In this document: positions 1 through 7,241 of the stretch, piece after piece
How the letters are laid out: each line of letters opens with the position of its first letter
Numbering within the stretch: the stretch's first letter is position 1
Assembly (NCBI GenBank): GCA_945903925.1
Contig: CAMDPJ010000088.1
Location: 1-8,711 of the forward strand
Length of the DNA: 8,711 bases
Reading direction: 5' to 3'
DNA from: Chryseobacterium gleum
Lineage (GTDB): Bacteria; Bacteroidota; Bacteroidia; Flavobacteriales_C; GCA-002722245
Notes under the pieces: generated by a model
The model's input: only the letters and a program-made list of their open reading frames with translations
Told to the model about the DNA's origin: nothing
Databases searched by the model: none
Position numbers and translations under genes: made by a program

Positions 1-1217
1 TGAACTTTTGCATCAACTTCCTCTACTTTCTTAGCTAAAGGTGCAGCTGCTACTACTTTTTCTGCCCATTGAGTCAATTTAATTAACAAGATATTACTAG
101 CACTTGGAATCATTAGTTTATCGAAAGTAACTTTAAGTTCTCTCTCTAACATCTTGATTTTTCTAACATCACCTTGAGATACAAAAGCTACTGACAATCC
201 GTCTTTACCAGCTCTTGCCGTACGGCCGCTTCTATGTGTATAGAAAGCAAAACTATCTGGCAATGAGTGATGAAAAACGTGTGTTAAGTCGTTCACATCG
301 ATACCACGAGCAGCAACGTCGGTAGCAATTAACACTTGTAAACCACCGGCTTTAAAGCGTTTCATTACTTGGTCGCGCTGACTTTGAGATAAATCTCCGT
401 GCAAAGGTTCAGCTTTAATATCGTATTTCTTAAGATCTTCAGCCAACTGCTGTGTAACGATTTTAGTGCGGCAGAATACGATACAACGTATATCTTCTGA
501 TGCCTCAACAAATCTTTTTAATGTCTCTGTTTTATCAGATTCACGCACGACAACATATTGATGCTTAATTTTCTTGTTCATCTCACCACCTTTGTTTACC
601 GCAATTTCGGCAGCCTCAGGCATGTATTTACTAACAATTCTTCTGATGTCTTTAGGCATAGTAGCCGAGAACAACCAAGTAACTTTATTTTCTGGAGTAT
701 GCGATAAAATCTCATCAATATCCTCTTTAAAGCCCATGTTTAACATCTCATCGGCCTCATCTAAAATAACGTGACTAATGTTGGTGATAGACAATGCTTT
801 TCTGCTCATTAAATCCATTAGCCTCCCTGGCGTTGCGATTAAGATGTGCGGCGTATTTTTTAGTGCACGCATTTGCTCTACGATAGATGCTCCACCGTAA
901 ACCACTTGAATTCTAATGGTGCTCGTGTACTTAGCAAACAACTGAATTTGCTGTGCAATTTGTTGTCCTAGTTCACGTGTTGGCGCCAAAATTAAAGCTT
1001 GTGTATGTCTCAATTCTGGTTTAAGAACCTCCAAAAGAGGTAAGCCGAAAGCGGCAGTTTTACCTGTTCCAGTTTGAGCAAGGCCTATAAAGTTGCGTGG
1101 TTCTCCTATAAGTATTGGTATTGCTTGTTCTTGAATAGGTGTAGGGGTTTCAATACCCATCTCTGTTAAGGCCTTCAAAAGGGGCGCCGATAATCCGAGT
1201 TCTGTAAAATTTGTCAA
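1..1217 (-). CDS. DEAD-box ATP-dependent RNA helicase, DeaD/CsdA-like, 3' partial
   Basis: This gene encodes an ATP-driven RNA-unwinding enzyme, cytoplasmic, of the kind used in ribosome assembly, mRNA turnover and cold growth. Reading the complement from 1217 gives 405 complete codons with no stop, and the gene runs off the window. The helicase motifs are in order: Q motif (PTPIQ, about residue 25-29), motif I AQTGTGKT (47-54), Ia PTREL (79-83), Ib TPGR (129-132), II DEAD (153-156), III SAT (184-186), IV-type IVFCRTK (246-252), V ATDVAARGID (298-307) and VI HRSGRTAR (328-335). After motif VI the sequence resembles DeaD/CsdA rather than RhlE, but the C-terminal RNA-binding part that would settle the subfamily is missing. 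The start is TTG at 1217: an in-frame TAA lies at 1226-1224, and the Q motif begins almost at once. No Shine-Dalgarno sequence is visible. The neighbour, an M23 peptidase gene, is divergent. Family assignment is certain; subfamily is inferred. Confidence 0.95.
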   Translation of the reverse strand, partial: MTNFTELGLSAPLLKALTEMGIETPTPIQEQAIPILIGEPRNFIGLAQTGTGKTAAFGLPLLEVLKPELRHTQALILAPTRELGQQIAQQIQLFAKYTSTIRIQVVYGGASIVEQMRALKNTPHILIATPGRLMDLMSRKALSITNISHVILDEADEMLNMGFKEDIDEILSHTPENKVTWLFSATMPKDIRRIVSKYMPEAAEIAVNKGGEMNKKIKHQYVVVRESDKTETLKRFVEASEDIRCIVFCRTKIVTQQLAEDLKKYDIKAEPLHGDLSQSQRDQVMKRFKAGGLQVLIATDVAARGIDVNDLTHVFHHSLPDSFAFYTHRSGRTARAGKDGLSVAFVSQGDVRKIKMLERELKVTFDKLMIPSASNILLIKLTQWAEKVVAAAPLAKKVEEVDAKV

Positions 1218-1239
1218 TGTATATTATTTAAAATGAGGC

Positions 1240-1248
1240 GCAAAGATA
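1240..1248 (-). promoter_or_regulatory. Candidate Bacteroidota -7 promoter box for the DEAD-box helicase
   Basis: On the complement strand the bases read TATCTTTGC, an exact match to the Bacteroidota sigma-A -7 consensus TAnnTTTG. It ends 22 bases before the TTG start at 1217, which predicts a leader of roughly 12 to 18 bases. No good TTG -33 element is seen at the usual spacing of about 19 to 21 bases upstream; the nearest match is a weak TTAG. The position and the exact -7 match support a promoter. The missing -33 element is the main doubt. Confidence 0.5.
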
Positions 1249-1364
1249 AGATAAATTAGGTTAAAAGCTAACTGCAAGAGGCATTTAGGGAACGCTATTT
1301 GAAATTAAACAATGACGTGTTGATATTATTCTCAACGAAAAACCCCACAACCAATAGAGTATAT

Positions 1365-1372
1365 TACTTTTG
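1365..1372 (+). promoter_or_regulatory. Candidate -7 promoter box for the M23 peptidase operon
   Basis: The bases read TACTTTTG, matching the Bacteroidota -7 consensus TAnnTTTG, and end 5 bases before the GTG at 1378. Transcription would begin close to position 1378, making the message leaderless from that GTG or giving it a leader of about 9 bases if the second GTG at 1387 is used. No TTG element is seen at the expected -33 distance. With the opposing box at 1240-1248 it would make the 1218-1377 gap a divergent promoter region. Otherwise I see nothing in that gap beyond a weak 5-bp hairpin. Confidence 0.35.
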
Positions 1373-1377
1373 AAAGC

Positions 1378-3147
1378 GTGAAACAAGTGAAAGCAAAAAC
1401 CCTAGTACTTCTGTTTCTTTTAGCTGGGTTGTGTGCATTTGCGCAAATACTGTCAAAAGACACTGCAAAATTTCCTTACGATAAAAACTATTTCGTATCG
1501 CCAGTTGACGGTGCGGTTAAATTAGCTGGTAACTTTGGTGAACTTCGCCCCAACCATTTTCATGGGGGAATTGATGTTTCAACCGACGGACAAATAGGCA
1601 AAAGAATTTATTCGTGCGCCGAAGGTTATGTATCTCGAATTTCTATGAATTCTGCTTGGGGATATGGCAAAACACTTTATATCACGCATCCCAACGGACT
1701 CACCACTGTATATTGTCATTTGGATGGATTTGCCCCAAAAGTAGATTCTGCTTTAAAGGCAAAAAGAACTGTTTTGTTAGAAAACAAAAACGATATTTAT
1801 TTCGACCCTATAGATTACCCTCTAAAGAAAAAGCAATTTATTGCCTATTCTGGAACTACAGGGCACAGTCCAACACCACATTTACACTTAGAAATTCATA
1901 GAGGTACAACAGAAATAAACCCCTTATTTTTCAATTGGGGTGTGGTGGATAATATTGCTCCAATCATTAAAGGAATAAGAATTTATCCGCTTTCTGATAC
2001 ATCGGCCGTAAACAAAACCAAAACCCCGGTTTATTTGCACACAGCAAAGATAAATGGCGCTATACAATTTTATACCGAAAAGGATTCTGTTAAATATACC
2101 GATACTTTAAAGGTTTACGGACCCTTTGGTTTAGGGTATTTTGCTACCGACAAGTTTACAGGAAGAGCTAATACCTTTGGCGTATATAAATCTTGTGTGT
2201 ATTTAGATGGGAAATTAATTTACAGCCACTCTTTAGATGAAATTGAACACACCAAATGGAGATACATTAATAGTCACACCGACTATATTTTCAAAAGAGA
2301 ACAAAAACGTTGGATTGAGAAATGTTTTCTCGATCAAAATTACCTTACCACCATTTATGATAGCGTGGTCGACAGAGGAAGAATGTCGTTTAACGACACC
2401 TTAGTTCATGTTGTGAAATTAGAGGTATTCGATATCCATGGCAACAAGGCATCGGTGCGTTTACCAGTTGTAATGGGACCAAAAACATCTTACACTTTAT
2501 CCAAAAGAAACGATACCGTTCCCTATATTTTACACAACGAAGAATTTGAATACATAGACAGCAACTTCAAGTTCAAATTACCCGCCTATTCGGTTTACAA
2601 TGATGTTAAATTGAAATACAAGAAAGGTCCGAAAGTAGGTAAATGCGTTTCTTCCACACACACTATTTGTCACGATGCTACTCCTCTTCAAAATGGCGCA
2701 ATGATATGCTTTTCTATCGACACCTCTTTGTATTGTTACCGAGATAAATTCACCATAGGTTTGTTAGATGGAAACAACGTTATTGTGCAATACAAAGCAG
2801 CCGATTTACACAACGATACAGCATCGGGAGAAATACGTAATTTTGGAAGATACTGTTTATCTATCGACACCCTAGCTCCTTACATTCATGCACAAAACTT
2901 AAAGAACAATCAAAAGATTGGAGAATTAAAAGAATTGAAATTTACTATTGAAGACTGGCAATCGAAGATAGCGCGCTTCGATGGTTATTTTGATGAGAAA
3001 TGGGAACTTTTAGAATACGACTCTAAAACAAAAACCATCAGTATGAAAATACCTAACAACATTGTAGAAGGCGAGCACACTGTGCGTATTGTGGTAATCG
3101 ACAACAATTTGAATAAGCGAGAATTAATACTCACAATAATTAAATAG
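1378..3147 (+). CDS. Exported M23-family zinc metallopeptidase with long C-terminal beta-rich region
   Basis: This is a predicted periplasmic or cell-surface endopeptidase of the lysostaphin/LytM type, which cuts peptide cross-links in peptidoglycan or related glycine-rich peptides. An N-terminal signal peptide (hydrophobic about 8-21, likely cut after AFA-22) is followed by the M23 domain at about 37-190. All metal and catalytic residues are present: H62 and D66 (HxxxD), H114 in a YxHL motif, and H168/H170 (HLH). A stretch of about 20 extra residues sits between H114 and the HLH motif. Residues from about 195 to 589 are beta-rich and Ig-like in look (EVFDIHGN near 350; the end reads VVIDNN), as in Bacteroidota M23 proteins of similar size. 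The mature part has nine cysteines, four of them regularly spaced at 423, 432, 444 and 453. The start is GTG; a second GTG at 1387 would still keep the signal peptide. It lies 27 bp ahead of the next gene, probably in one operon. Its substrate is not shown by the sequence. Confidence 0.93.
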   Translation: MKQVKAKTLVLLFLLAGLCAFAQILSKDTAKFPYDKNYFVSPVDGAVKLAGNFGELRPNHFHGGIDVSTDGQIGKRIYSCAEGYVSRISMNSAWGYGKTLYITHPNGLTTVYCHLDGFAPKVDSALKAKRTVLLENKNDIYFDPIDYPLKKKQFIAYSGTTGHSPTPHLHLEIHRGTTEINPLFFNWGVVDNIAPIIKGIRIYPLSDTSAVNKTKTPVYLHTAKINGAIQFYTEKDSVKYTDTLKVYGPFGLGYFATDKFTGRANTFGVYKSCVYLDGKLIYSHSLDEIEHTKWRYINSHTDYIFKREQKRWIEKCFLDQNYLTTIYDSVVDRGRMSFNDTLVHVVKLEVFDIHGNKASVRLPVVMGPKTSYTLSKRNDTVPYILHNEEFEYIDSNFKFKLPAYSVYNDVKLKYKKGPKVGKCVSSTHTICHDATPLQNGAMICFSIDTSLYCYRDKFTIGLLDGNNVIVQYKAADLHNDTASGEIRNFGRYCLSIDTLAPYIHAQNLKNNQKIGELKELKFTIEDWQSKIARFDGYFDEKWELLEYDSKTKTISMKIPNNIVEGEHTVRIVVIDNNLNKRELILTIIK

Positions 3148-3174
3148 TACCGCCGTTTTTGTTAGCTTTACGCT

Positions 3175-3807
3175 ATGCAAAAAAAGTTTACATACCTCCT
3201 ATTTTCGTTTTTGCTTTTATCCATTTGTGCCATTGCGCAAGGCTACAAAAAGAAAAAAATAGTACAACTCACAGGAATCATCATTTCTGTAGATAGTATG
3301 CAAGCTGTATCTTACACCAGCATTCTTATTGCGGGCACCAATCGCGGAACAATGGCCGATGCTTCGGGCTATTTCTCTTTGGTAATTTCGGCAGGTGACA
3401 CTTTAAAATTCTCTTCAGTTGGCTACCAAACAGAAACTTATCGCTTACCCGATACACTCTCCCAATCATCTTATTCATTAATACAATTGATGAAAAGAGA
3501 TACTGCCGTTTATCCTACCGTGAACTTTTCACGTTGGCCCTCTTACCAGCAGTTTAAATATGCTTTTGAAAACAAAGCTATTCCCGAAGGCGATTACGAA
3601 TATGCTCAGCGCAACATGAAACGCGTGGAAGTTACCAATTCTGAATACAAAGCCGACGCTAGTTTAAATCATAAATACATACAAAATCAAGCAAAAAGTA
3701 AGTTGTATTATGGCGGCCAAATTCCGCCTAATAATTTGCTAAATCCTATTGCTTGGGCCTCTTTTTTAAGAGCGTGGAAAAACGGAGAACTAAAAATTGA
3801 AAAGTAG
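3175..3807 (+). CDS. Exported carboxypeptidase-regulatory-like (transthyretin-like) domain protein
   Basis: This is a small exported protein of unknown exact role, 210 residues long. It has a clear signal peptide (hydrophobic 6-20, likely cut after AIA-21), then a lysine-rich patch at 25-28, then a carboxypeptidase-regulatory-like beta-sandwich domain at about 30-107 with the typical ASGYFSL turn (63-69) and LKFSSVGYQT strand (77-86). The C-terminal half, from about 115, has no catalytic motif I recognise; it is rich in aromatic and charged residues (WPSYQQFKYAF, 121-131). The ATG at 3175 fits the signal peptide. The next gene, a TonB-dependent receptor, starts 11 bp before this one ends, so the two are probably translationally coupled. 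The same domain type forms the N-terminus of that receptor. A periplasmic or outer-membrane accessory role beside the receptor is an inference from position only. Confidence 0.85.
   Translation: MQKKFTYLLFSFLLLSICAIAQGYKKKKIVQLTGIIISVDSMQAVSYTSILIAGTNRGTMADASGYFSLVISAGDTLKFSSVGYQTETYRLPDTLSQSSYSLIQLMKRDTAVYPTVNFSRWPSYQQFKYAFENKAIPEGDYEYAQRNMKRVEVTNSEYKADASLNHKYIQNQAKSKLYYGGQIPPNNLLNPIAWASFLRAWKNGELKIEK
3784..3787 (+). promoter_or_regulatory. Shine-Dalgarno-like GGAG deciding the TTG start of the TonB receptor
   Basis: GGAG lies inside the end of the preceding gene with nine bases between it and the TTG at 3797. It is the only good Shine-Dalgarno match next to a start in this window. Together with the signal peptide that begins at once, it supports TTG as the real start, since the next methionine codon is nearly 100 codons further in. 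Confidence 0.5.
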
Positions 3808-6322
3808 ATTTTTTCATATCATCGCTTTTCTATTTTTGTGTTTTAACTTTCAAGCGCAAGATAAAGTTGAAGTATATGGCACCGCTTTAGATTCTGCAGG
3901 TAAAAAAATTGGCAACGTTAGTATCTATGTTTTAGAAACACGTGAAAGTTTTACCGCCAGCGATTTGGGCTATTTTACATTCGCTATTCCAGCCAACAAA
4001 AACATTACTCTTGAATTTTCGCATGTTGCCCACAACCCTATTTCCATTAAAATAAATGCCAAGGTTAGAACCAAACTAAACCTTACTATGGAAAGTAGCT
4101 TATTGATTAACGCTGTGGTTAATGTTGATGTGAAAAAGCAATCGGGAGGCATAAAAATAAACAGCAAGCATCTAAACAATCTTCCCTCTGCAGGTGGTGA
4201 TGCTTTAGATATTGTAAAATCACAACCTGGCGTAAGCAGCAACAATGAGTTAAGCAGTCAGTACTCGGTACGTGGAGGAAATTTCGATGAAAATTTAATT
4301 TATGTAAATGGCATTGAAATTTTTAGACCCATGTTGGTGCGTGCCGGTGAGCAAGAAGGTTTGAGCTTTGTGAATGCCGATATGGTAGACAACATTAACT
4401 TTTATGCAGGTGGATTTGAAGCGCGTTACGGCGATAAAATGTCGAGTGTTTTAGACATTACTTATAAGCGTCCCGATTCGTTAGCCAGCTCTCTTAACCT
4501 TAGTTTTTTGGGCTTTCGAGCGCACACCGAAGGAACCTTAAATAAAAAAGGGACTTATCTTTTGGGCTTCCGTCAGAAATCAAATGCCTACCTTTTAAAC
4601 ACTAGCGACACCAAAGGAACTTACAGACCAAACTTCATCGATTTTCAAAGCTACATCACCTATCCTTTGAGCGAAAAATGGGATATTTCGTTTTTGGGAA
4701 ATGTAGCGCGTAATCAATACATCTCTATTCCCGAAAACAGGACTACACGTTTTGGCGGCATCAACAATGCTTTTGAGATGAAAGTATATTTTGACGGACA
4801 AGAGAACGATATTTTTGAAAGTTATTTTGGTGCCTTATCTGCAGAATACAACCCAAATCATCGATTAAAATCACGATTTACCCTATCGGCTTTCAACTCA
4901 TACGAGCAAGTTGCATTCGATATTGAAGGGCAATATGCACTCAATCAACTGGAAACAGATTTAGGCAGCACCGATTTCGGTAAAGTGGCTTTTAACTTGG
5001 GTACAGGCGGCTTCTTAAATCATACTAGAAGTAAGCTAAAATCCACCATTATCAACCTCGAAAATTTCAACGAATACAAAATGAACAATGGTTCTTTTCT
5101 TTATGGATTGAAATACCAAATAGAAATGGTAGATGCTTCTTACAAGGAATGGCAATACTTAGATTCTGCGGGTTACTCGTTGCCTAAAAGCACAGATGAA
5201 ATTATTCTTCCTGTTTTGATTCAGGCCAAAAACACTTTACAAACGAATAGATATAGCGCATTTTTACAACGCAATTGGACAATCCTAGAAAACAAAAAAA
5301 CGGGTAGAGACCTTTCTGTTTTTGCCGGTGTTAGAGCCAATTATTGGGATTACAACAAGCAGTTGGTAGTGAGTCCGCGCGCAAGCATTTCCTTCGTTCC
5401 ATCCAACAAAATCAACGATTCCTTGCGCTTCTCTTACCGAGCATATATGGGTGTTTACCAACAACCACCTTTGTACAAGGAACTAAGAAACTTAGAATTT
5501 GAGCTACAAAGCGGAGTGATGGCGCAAACATCTATTCAATATGGTGCTGCCATGAACATGATGTTTTATATGTGGGATCGTCCGTTCAAACTAGCTACCG
5601 AAGCCTACTACAAAGACATGTACAACCTTATTCCCTACAACGTAGATCAAGTGCAAATAAACTACTATGGAAAAAACAATGCCCGTGGTTTCGCAAGAGG
5701 TATAGAAGCACGATTGAATGGTGAATTTGTAAAAGGCTTAGAGTCTTGGTTTAGTATCACCTACATGACCACCAAAGAAAACATCAACGACGATTATTAT
5801 TACAGAAAATTCAATGCCAATGGGGAAGAAATAAATGGAGGATTTGCTACCAGTGATGTTGTTGCCGATAGCGTTATAGTAAATCCTGGTTACATCTACC
5901 GCCCTACCGATCAGCGCGTAAATGTGAGTGTATTTTTTCAAGATGAAATGCCTAGATTTCCTGCATTTAAATTGCATTTGAATTTAACTTATGGGGTTGG
6001 TTATCCTTTCGGACAAATGAACTCTGTTCAATACAGAAATGCTTTCAGAATACAAGATTACAGAAGAGTTGATATTGGTTTTTCTTATGAATTAATTCAA
6101 GAGAAAAAATTTAGAAGAGGTAAAAAACTATTGGCGATTAAACCTACCAGTTTACTTCGTTTTTGCGATAATTTAATGTTTAGACTAGAAGTATTCAACT
6201 TATTAGATATCCAGAATACGGTGAGTTATTTATGGATTAAAGATGTGTCGAATACCCAATACGCTGTGCCCAACCATCTTACAGGAAGATTACTAAATTT
6301 TAGGGTGCTTGCTAAATTCTAA
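3797..6322 (+). CDS. TonB-dependent outer-membrane receptor with N-terminal carboxypeptidase-regulatory-like domain
   Basis: This is an outer-membrane beta-barrel transporter that takes up a ligand using energy from TonB-ExbBD; the ligand cannot be read from the sequence. Order of parts: a signal peptide (hydrophobic 8-18, likely cut after FQA-20), a carboxypeptidase-regulatory-like domain at about 24-100 (LGYFTF, 57-62), a plug domain at about 116-225 with the motifs LPSAGGDALD (129-138), QPGV (143-146), SVRGGNFDEN (157-166), VNGIEIFRP (170-178) and GGFEARYGDK (205-214), then a barrel to residue 841. The protein ends in a beta strand with a terminal phenylalanine, as expected for barrel insertion. 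At 841 residues it is a normal length for the family. No SusD-like partner gene is next to it, so a classical glycan-uptake SusCD pair is not indicated. The start is TTG, overlapping the upstream gene by 11 bp. Its stop is one base from the hemF stop on the opposite strand. Confidence 0.95.
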   Translation: MKSRFFHIIAFLFLCFNFQAQDKVEVYGTALDSAGKKIGNVSIYVLETRESFTASDLGYFTFAIPANKNITLEFSHVAHNPISIKINAKVRTKLNLTMESSLLINAVVNVDVKKQSGGIKINSKHLNNLPSAGGDALDIVKSQPGVSSNNELSSQYSVRGGNFDENLIYVNGIEIFRPMLVRAGEQEGLSFVNADMVDNINFYAGGFEARYGDKMSSVLDITYKRPDSLASSLNLSFLGFRAHTEGTLNKKGTYLLGFRQKSNAYLLNTSDTKGTYRPNFIDFQSYITYPLSEKWDISFLGNVARNQYISIPENRTTRFGGINNAFEMKVYFDGQENDIFESYFGALSAEYNPNHRLKSRFTLSAFNSYEQVAFDIEGQYALNQLETDLGSTDFGKVAFNLGTGGFLNHTRSKLKSTIINLENFNEYKMNNGSFLYGLKYQIEMVDASYKEWQYLDSAGYSLPKSTDEIILPVLIQAKNTLQTNRYSAFLQRNWTILENKKTGRDLSVFAGVRANYWDYNKQLVVSPRASISFVPSNKINDSLRFSYRAYMGVYQQPPLYKELRNLEFELQSGVMAQTSIQYGAAMNMMFYMWDRPFKLATEAYYKDMYNLIPYNVDQVQINYYGKNNARGFARGIEARLNGEFVKGLESWFSITYMTTKENINDDYYYRKFNANGEEINGGFATSDVVADSVIVNPGYIYRPTDQRVNVSVFFQDEMPRFPAFKLHLNLTYGVGYPFGQMNSVQYRNAFRIQDYRRVDIGFSYELIQEKKFRRGKKLLAIKPTSLLRFCDNLMFRLEVFNLLDIQNTVSYLWIKDVSNTQYAVPNHLTGRLLNFRVLAKF

Positions 6323-6323
6323 A

Positions 6324-7241
6324 CTAACTTACCCAATCGATTCCTTTTACTAGCAAATCAAGTGTTTCTTTCTCTTTAGAACCTTCGTCAAATTGAGGAT
6401 CATAAGGCCACGAAGCCATTTTAGGCAAACTCATCAATATCGATTCTATTCTACCATTTGTATCTAAGCCAAACTTGGTTCCTTTGTCGTACACCAAATT
6501 GAATTCTACGTATCTTCCACGACGAATCAATTGCCAGTTTTTTTGGGCTTCGGTAAAAGTTTTGTCTTTATTGATGTTCATCAAATTGGTGTAAGTTGGC
6601 GAAAAAGTATTGCCCACGGCCTTAACAAACTCGAATCTATCTTGCATGCTGTATTTATCGGTAGTTTTTAATCTATCGAAAAAAACACCACCCACTCCCC
6701 TCGTTTCATTTCTGTGCTTGATAAAGAAATAATCATCGGCCCATTTTTTAAAATCGGAATAGAACTCAGTGCCGAATTTATCACAAGTGTTTTTCAATTG
6801 TTGATGAAAAAATTTGGCTTGTTCTTTATTCACGTAATGAGGCGTTAAATCTATACCTCCGCCAAACCATTGCTCTTCTACCTTACCATCAATTGATGTT
6901 TCGAAATAGCGCACGTTCATGTGAATAATGGGTACTAAAGGATTGTGCGGATGAATAACTATCGACACTCCAGTAGCAAAAAAATGATTTGATTTTACGC
7001 CTAAAGCCTTCGAAATATTTTCGGGCAACTCACCTTCTACCGCCGAAAAATTAACACCTCCTTTTTCAATCACAGCGCCTTCTTGAAGCACCATGCTTCG
7101 TCCGCCACCACCGCCATCACGTTCCCAAAGATGCGGAATAAACTTACCTGTTCCGTCTTCTTGTTCTAAAGCAGCGCAAATGTTTTCTTGTAAACTTTTA
7201 AAGAAAATTTGGGTATCTAACTTAAAGTTTGTGTTACTCAT
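6324..7241 (-). CDS. hemF: Oxygen-dependent coproporphyrinogen III oxidase HemF
   Basis: HemF converts coproporphyrinogen III to protoporphyrinogen IX by two oxidative decarboxylations with molecular oxygen (EC 1.3.3.3), a late cytoplasmic step of heme synthesis. The 305-residue length matches the family (about 300 in E. coli). Family hallmarks are present: WERDGGGGGRS (39-49), HPHNP (97-101), HMNVR (107-111), GGGIDLTPHY (127-136) and the signature from KKW (165-167) through KHRNETRGVGG (175-185) to FFD. Histidines 97, 107, 146 and 176 keep the exact spacing of the four metal-linked histidines of E. coli HemF, as I recall them (96, 106, 145, 175). The signature position after KxW, often cysteine, is alanine here. 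The ATG at 7241 overlaps the end of the upstream lipoprotein gene by 8 bp and has no Shine-Dalgarno sequence, so translation is probably coupled. It implies an organism that makes heme with oxygen available. Confidence 0.97.
   Translation of the reverse strand: MSNTNFKLDTQIFFKSLQENICAALEQEDGTGKFIPHLWERDGGGGGRSMVLQEGAVIEKGGVNFSAVEGELPENISKALGVKSNHFFATGVSIVIHPHNPLVPIIHMNVRYFETSIDGKVEEQWFGGGIDLTPHYVNKEQAKFFHQQLKNTCDKFGTEFYSDFKKWADDYFFIKHRNETRGVGGVFFDRLKTTDKYSMQDRFEFVKAVGNTFSPTYTNLMNINKDKTFTEAQKNWQLIRRGRYVEFNLVYDKGTKFGLDTNGRIESILMSLPKMASWPYDPQFDEGSKEKETLDLLVKGIDWVS

Noticed and set aside
574..774. Plus-strand open frame of 66 codons
   Set aside because: It is antisense to the helicase, whose DEAD and SAT motifs are encoded there, and shows no recognisable domain.
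1319..1336. Inverted repeat GTTGA/TCAAC with an 8-base loop in the divergent intergenic region
   Set aside because: The stem is only 5 bp and AT-rich, and pairs of this size are expected by chance. It is not placed at a standard operator position relative to the candidate boxes.
1614..1901. Plus-strand open frame of 95 codons in another frame
   Set aside because: It overlaps the M23 catalytic domain, which carries all the conserved residues, so it is a shadow of that gene.
3163..3171. TAGCTTTAC just before the ATG at 3175, as a -7 promoter box
   Set aside because: It departs from TAnnTTTG at the final G, leaves only three bases before the ATG, and has no TTG at the -33 distance. Read-through from the peptidase gene 27 bp upstream is simpler.
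3175..6322. A SusC/SusD glycan-uptake locus
   Set aside because: The receptor has the N-terminal domain seen in SusC-like proteins, but no SusD-like lipoprotein, glycoside hydrolase or sugar regulator is present in the window.
6309..6356. Inverted repeat TTGCTA/TAGCAA across the convergent stop codons, as a possible bidirectional terminator
   Set aside because: The 6-bp stem has a 36-base loop and no adjoining T-run, and most of it is coding sequence.
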